Of a stretch of 64,000 bases of DNA, positions 61,732 to 64,000 are shown piece by piece. The translations under genes were made by a program, and so were the position numbers. The notes beneath the pieces were generated by a model, which worked only from the letters and a program-made list of their open reading frames with translations, did no database searches and was not told the DNA's origin. Numbering within the stretch: position 1 is the first letter of the stretch; every line of letters starts with the position of its first letter. This stretch comes from Rhizobium anhuiense. GTDB taxonomy: Bacteria; Pseudomonadota; Alphaproteobacteria; Rhizobiales; Rhizobiaceae. Location: the NCBI RefSeq assembly GCF_003985145.1, contig NZ_ML133523.1:494299-558298 (forward strand), in the 5' to 3' direction.

Positions 61732-62331
61732 CGCGCCCTCATCCTGCTGACCCTTTGATGAGCACGACCATCGGCGCTCGCGCCAGAAGGCGCATGTCGT
61801 CCGACAGCTCGGATGGCTATGTCCCGAAGCCGGACCGAGTGCGTCGCAACCGACGAGCCTGAATGAATAATGCCCCACGGCGATTTACCGCATACTAACC
61901 ATTAGACTGGTGCCAGCAGTCGTCAAGGTGCATTCTGCGGCGACTCGCACATGGGTTGAGCACGTAACGAAATCGCCAAGCACAGCAAGAACACACACGT
62001 GCGGTTGGGGTAAGCGGGTCCGCACTTGATCGTTACGCCGAACGCGACGCAAGTCTCCTTCGGGCATTCCTAATTGAGGCGGATTTGAGATGGGCCGAAT
62101 GGTAGCCGCACCGATTAGGCCTGACTTTCCGGCCTCTACGAAACCGAGGCGGGGGCACCAAACTGATGTCCGCTCCAGGTAGCTAAGGGGGCATGGGGGC
62201 GCGAAGCGGCCATCCGCGCGGCGACCGCAGGAGGTGAAACTTAGCCCGAATGCGGAAATTATTTCCGCTTGACGGCGAACGCGACCAACTATCCCCTGTT
62301 TGGTGTGCTCCGCCAAGCCAGGATGTCCGAA
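61732..62331. other. Intergenic gap upstream of CBASS
   Basis: A 600-base gap. A 143-codon minus frame (61885-62316) is open but shows no family features. The CBASS promoter must lie here, near 61740-61900. The only structured element is the palindrome at 62252-62268. Confidence 0.5.
62252..62268. repeat. Island palindrome, copy 5 (GCGGAAATTATTTCCGC)
   Basis: A perfect 17-base palindrome, identical to copy 3 (33709-33725) although 28.5 kb away. It lies 64 bases past the stop of the gene at 62332-63729. Confidence 0.8.
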
Positions 62332-63729
62332 CTATCGGGTAACTCGAACCATGACCTGTTCTGGCACCTCTCGCGCCCCAACGACCGGGCCATTCAGATC
62401 CACCACTCCGCCTGCTCCGGTATCTTCCGGTGGATCATCACGCTTGACGGCATATGTAACCGCCCTACCGCTACTCAGGACCTGTTTGATGAGCTTTTCC
62501 ACGCTCTGAGACTGCGGGACCGTTGTGCCGATCCACGAATTTGCAACCAAAGACACGAAGTCGCTAGTTTGAAAGCGGCGACCAGCGTTTGTGTAGGTCA
62601 GCACATTGCCTCCTTTTGGTCCCTTCAAAGCCCCTGCCACCGCAAGCCGGTGCCACAGGGACCGCGGGATATACATACCGTTGAAAAGGCCACGGTCATC
62701 GGGGTTGAAGGCAATCTTGGGGCAAAACTTCATGTAGAAGGGATCATTGTGAAGGCGGAAGCTGTCTGCGCCCTGATCATCGACGATCTTCTCAAGCTCA
62801 GCCGCCATCTTGTCCATTCGCTGCAACTCTATACTGAATTGGTCCCCGGCCTGCCACCGGAATTCAAATTCTTTCTTCCCCGTCGTCATAGCCTTGTATT
62901 GGACCATCACGAAGGATCTGTACTTCTCGTTGTAGTAGATCAGGTCTGCCCCAGTCTGTTCTTCGAGCGGCTCGCGATTAGCCATAAGAACCGTCAATCG
63001 AACCGAGGGATCACTTTCTGACACGAAGGTCCGGACCGCTAACTGAGATACGCCATCGAAAGCCTTAAAACCGGGTACATTGGAATGATCGACCAGAAGC
63101 ATCCCATCTTCGCGCACGGAAGCCTCCGGAAGCCCCTCCAAGAACGAGGTTGGCTTATCGGCCGGCGGCTCCCAATCCAAAAGTTGACCGGTCTGGATAT
63201 CGGCGATTTTCAGTGCGGTACCCAATGCTTCTTTCTGGAGCGCCAGTATCGTTCGCTCTTGCTCCGAAAGCCGGGACAGTCTCTGACGCCTGCTCTCGGA
63301 ATATCGCTTCAGCCTGTCACTTAGCGACCTGTCCTGCTCCAAGACGCGGACGACTTCAGCGAATGCCGAGGGCGTAAGCATGCCGCCATTCTCTATCGCC
63401 CGCTCGACATATCCTCGTGTGCGGCCGTCTACCTGGGAAATGAGTTGATCGAACGAAACAGGTCGCTTCAATTCAAACAGCGAACTGATGTTCAACCGAA
63501 CTAACCCAGTGCCCGCAGATGCACCTTTCCGTCCCTCAGCCAAATGAGTGATCGCCCCAGCATCAAATGAGGCCAGCACAACCAACGGCGAATTCTTGCT
63601 GTGAGAAAACTTATCAACGGGCTCGGCGGCCCGCTGTTGCCCCCAGGAATCAGGTTCTTGCGCTGCCTTAAGCAGTACGTCCCGCCTGTCTGGCGCGACG
63701 TGAAGTATGTATCCCCCAGCCTTGCCCAT
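62332..63729 (-). CDS. Unassigned defence-island protein with a D..QxK nuclease-like motif
   Basis: The protein is 465 aa from ATG 63729, preceded by AAAGGAATTCT. A helical first half (LKRYSESRRQRLSRLSEQER) leads into GADLIYYNEKYRSFVMVQYK (about residues 280-300). An Asp, a strand and Q-x-K match the variant PD-(D/E)xK site also seen in Mrr (QAK). Later segments such as HNDPFYMKFCPKIAFNPDDR and GLFNGMYIPRSLWHRLAVAG look structured but belong to no family I know. It lies alone between CBASS and the window edge. Nuclease activity is inference from one motif. Confidence 0.55.
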   Translation of the reverse strand: MGKAGGYILHVAPDRRDVLLKAAQEPDSWGQQRAAEPVDKFSHSKNSPLVVLASFDAGAITHLAEGRKGASAGTGLVRLNISSLFELKRPVSFDQLISQVDGRTRGYVERAIENGGMLTPSAFAEVVRVLEQDRSLSDRLKRYSESRRQRLSRLSEQERTILALQKEALGTALKIADIQTGQLLDWEPPADKPTSFLEGLPEASVREDGMLLVDHSNVPGFKAFDGVSQLAVRTFVSESDPSVRLTVLMANREPLEEQTGADLIYYNEKYRSFVMVQYKAMTTGKKEFEFRWQAGDQFSIELQRMDKMAAELEKIVDDQGADSFRLHNDPFYMKFCPKIAFNPDDRGLFNGMYIPRSLWHRLAVAGALKGPKGGNVLTYTNAGRRFQTSDFVSLVANSWIGTTVPQSQSVEKLIKQVLSSGRAVTYAVKRDDPPEDTGAGGVVDLNGPVVGAREVPEQVMVRVTR

Positions 63730-64000
63730 AGAATTCCTTTCGTAGACGCGACGGCGCACAATAGGTTCTTTTGCGACGCCTGCAAACTGTGCAGTTCTTG
63801 CGTGGGGGTCATTGCAATCTGATCAGCAATGTCCGCTTCCAGGCTCGTGCAGGAGCGCGTTCAATGTCTGATGTGGTTTAGGGTTTCGGGTGCCGTCAGG
63901 CGTACGAAAGCCTCTCATGCAGGAACCCGCGGTCCGCACACTCCGGTCTATGGGGTTTTGTGTTTCAGGGCGGCCCAGGGGCACTCAATCACAGCAGCGT
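63730..64000. other. Right edge of the window, no recognised gene
   Basis: A minus-strand frame of 17 codons enters from the right and stops at 63948-63950. It might be the end of a gene outside the window, but is too short to name. No copy of the tRNA-Gln 3' end is seen here. Confidence 0.4.

Noticed and set aside
61885..62316. A 143-codon minus-strand gene between CBASS and the last gene
   Set aside because: Composition is not protein-like (many Cys, Arg and Pro) and it overlaps the island palindrome.
20171..64000. CRISPR array
   Set aside because: No series of regularly spaced short repeats and no cas genes; the repeats present are isolated palindromes or one direct pair.
63730..64000. 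Right attachment site of the island
   Set aside because: No repeat of the tRNA-Gln 3' end was seen here or elsewhere to the right of the integrase.

Overview
The window looks like the chromosome of a fast-growing Rhizobium, probably of the R. leguminosarum/etli group. This is judged from protein content, the high-GC codon usage of the left part, and two copies of a two-palindrome intergenic repeat typical of rhizobia. No database search was possible, so the genus is an inference.

Positions 1 to about 20,100 are ordinary core genome. They hold a truncated LysR gene, a Nudix hydrolase, a pit phosphate transporter, rsmE and gshA. Next come a stand-alone protein with two HARP-like segments, a DUF937 protein, a DUF1127 protein, and several LysR/TetR regulators beside small metabolic genes (MAPEG, SDR). 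The block ends with guaB and a small membrane protein, a Tat-exported metallo-beta-lactamase-fold hydrolase, an MFS pump, a VOC protein, rlmE and ppx/gppA. It closes at a tRNA-Gln(CTG) gene at 20,097-20,170.

Everything right of the tRNA looks like an integrated island that runs past the window edge. A 706-aa tyrosine recombinase lies just downstream of the tRNA and faces a second, divergent recombinase of 774 aa. From about 25.0 to 32.5 kb there is a compact leftward cassette: a DUF3102-like DNA-binding protein, a predicted PD-(D/E)xK protein, a small basic protein, a soluble FtsH-like protease split into an AAA+ gene and an M41 peptidase gene, and a DUF429 (RNase H-fold) protein. I do not recognise this cassette as a named system.

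From 32.7 to 63.7 kb the island is nearly pure anti-phage defence. It starts with a PUA/EVE-like-HNH nuclease. Then comes one tightly overlapped operon, hsdM-hsdS-ptuA-ptuB-hsdR-mrr: a type I restriction system with a Septu-like pair nested inside and a type IV Mrr enzyme at the end. It is followed by a 1,766-aa HSP90-type (GHKL) ATPase with a C-terminal DUF3883 nuclease, an OLD-family ATPase-Toprim nuclease, a predicted caspase-like protease paired with an HNH nuclease, a single-chain ATPase-DUF4435 protein resembling a fused PARIS AriA-AriB, and a HEPN-type RNase candidate. After a short tyrosine recombinase come a complete type II CBASS operon (CD-NTase, Cap2, Cap3, HNH-SAVED Cap5) and an unassigned protein with a D..QxK nuclease-like motif.

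The best candidates for undescribed biology are the caspase-like/HNH pair, the split soluble FtsH/DUF429/PD-(D/E)xK cassette, and a recurring palindrome CGGAAAT(A/T)ATTTCCG. I see five copies of the palindrome right of the tRNA, mostly at gene ends, and none in the core part.
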